Source of the DNA: UBA4742 sp002403895 | GTDB taxonomy: Bacteria; Actinomycetota; Acidimicrobiia; Acidimicrobiales; Acidimicrobilacustridaceae | DNA length: 25,192 nucleotides | Reading direction: 5' to 3' | Assembly: GCA_036823295.1 (NCBI GenBank) | Contig: DAISGD010000050.1 | Span: 1-25,192 of the forward strand | Shown: piece after piece, positions 24,596-25,192 of the stretch | Layout of the letters: each line of letters opens with the position of its first letter | Numbering within the stretch: position 1 is the first letter of the stretch | The notes under the pieces: generated by a model | Told to the model about the DNA's origin: nothing | What the model saw: only the letters and a program-made list of their open reading frames with translations | Databases searched by the model: none | Translations under genes and position numbers: made by a program

Positions 24596-25081
24596 ATGCC
24601 GAACATCTCCTTTCCGGATCGTGGGATGGGGGAGCACGTCGACTGGGCGCTGCTCCGCGTGGACATGGCGGTGGGCATGGGCGCCCTGTCCGAGGCCGTC
24701 TACGGCAACACCCAACTCCCGTTGCGTGAGCGCGAGGCGGCCCGGTGGACGATCGCCCTCATCAACGACTGCGTCGTCTGTCAGGACACGCGCGCCCGTG
24801 GCGCGGCCGCCGCCGGCATCGACGATGGCTTCTACGCCGAGGTGGCGAACTGGCGCGCCAGTGAGGTGCTCACCGACCGGGAGCGCCTCGCCGCCGAGTT
24901 CGCCCAGCGCTTCGCCCTCGACCATCTGGCCATGGACGACGAGTTCTGGGGTCGCCTGCACGCCGCCTTCGCCGACGACGAGATCGCCGATCTGACGATT
25001 TGTTGCGGCATGTTCCTGGGTATGGGCCGAACCCTCGCGGTGATCGGTGTCCGCGCCCCTGAGGAACGCATCATCGTCTAA
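24596..25081 (+). CDS. Carboxymuconolactone decarboxylase / AhpD-family protein
   Basis: The 161-residue protein is all-helical with the family segment WTIALINDCVVCQDTRARGA. The redox CxxC is Cys59-Cys62, and Glu47 lies 12 residues before Cys59, the same spacing as the AhpD proton-relay Glu. The His that follows CxxC in AhpD (CxxCxxxH) is Arg66 here. A second half with DLTICCGMFLGMGRTLAV is the usual closing helix and carries two adjacent cysteines. Members are peroxidase or disulfide reductases or decarboxylases; many, often placed beside P450s and SDRs, have no proven role. It is divergent from the P450 by 78 bases and probably leaderless, so they may be coregulated. Confidence 0.82.
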   Translation: MPNISFPDRGMGEHVDWALLRVDMAVGMGALSEAVYGNTQLPLREREAARWTIALINDCVVCQDTRARGAAAAGIDDGFYAEVANWRASEVLTDRERLAAEFAQRFALDHLAMDDEFWGRLHAAFADDEIADLTICCGMFLGMGRTLAVIGVRAPEERIIV

Positions 25082-25115
25082 TCGCCCCGGGGGGACTCCC
25101 CGTCCCCGCAGAACG

Positions 25116-25130
25116 GCGTCACGGTGACGC
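25116..25130 (+). promoter_or_regulatory. Perfect palindrome upstream of the last gene
   Basis: GCGTCAC-G-GTGACGC is a perfect inverted repeat with seven-base arms around one G, 21 bases before the GTG at 25152. Size and place suit a dimeric repressor site; a GGGG/CCCC stem-loop just upstream (about 25090-25105) may be the terminator of the CMD gene. Confidence 0.45.
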
Positions 25131-25151
25131 GATGTGGGGCAGGCTGGGGCG

Positions 25152-25192
25152 GTGACGGTGATCTTGCGTGGTGAGGGCCTCACCAGGGTCGA
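25152..25192 (+). CDS. Start of a further gene, cut by window end
   Basis: A GTG opens VTVILRGEGLTRV and runs to the window edge without a stop. The pattern 'R-x-E-G-L-T-R' resembles the first strand of ABC-transporter ATPase subunits, where it precedes the A-loop aromatic, but thirteen residues are not enough to be sure. A GGGGC stretch just before the GTG is a poor ribosome site. Confidence 0.35.
   Translation, partial: MTVILRGEGLTRV

Overview
The window is high-GC DNA with dense, tightly packed genes, strong third-position GC bias and a gene stock of SDRs, P450, Baeyer-Villiger-type FAD monooxygenase, flavin reductase, crotonase, F420-type reductase and TetR regulators. This fits an actinobacterial chromosome, plausibly an Acidimicrobiia-like or other environmental lineage; the taxon is inference. 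No replication, phage structural, integrase or transposase gene was seen.

Layout. 1-930: tail of an SDR gene with a hairpin after it, then an F420-dependent NADP oxidoreductase-like gene. 928-6017 (minus strand): a membrane-anchored GGDEF-EAL cyclic-di-GMP protein, a decayed GGDEF scrap, and pyruvate phosphate dikinase (ppdK). 6224-9078 (plus): a class I O-methyltransferase and a secreted subtilisin-like protease. 9079-9325: a gene-free stretch holding a 5' half of an initiator tRNA, three consecutive hairpins and a possible coding scrap. 9326-11912 (plus): a compact SDR-SDR-amidohydrolase operon with overlapping stop/start codons, followed by a short 5' scrap resembling a cytochrome P450. 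12041-14330: flavin reductase, a frameshifted and truncated FAD-linked oxidase, and a crotonase-TetR operon with its own palindromic operator. 14463-18350 (minus): a heterodimeric ABC exporter preceded by a C-terminal TetR scrap and a striking TetR-type palindrome shared with a divergent Baeyer-Villiger-type monooxygenase (18370-19899). 19938-25192: an SDR, an aldo/keto reductase plus lldD pair, a cytochrome P450, a carboxymuconolactone-decarboxylase-family protein, and the first codons of one more gene.

Together the genes look like several small catabolic cassettes for oxidising hydrophobic compounds (hydroxylation, alcohol/ketone interconversion, Baeyer-Villiger oxygen insertion, CoA-ester steps, efflux), set beside housekeeping genes. 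The substrate cannot be read from the sequence. The most unusual aspect is the number of scars at cassette boundaries: broken GGDEF, tRNA, P450, FAD-oxidase and TetR pieces all lie exactly between intact modules, which suggests repeated insertion and deletion.
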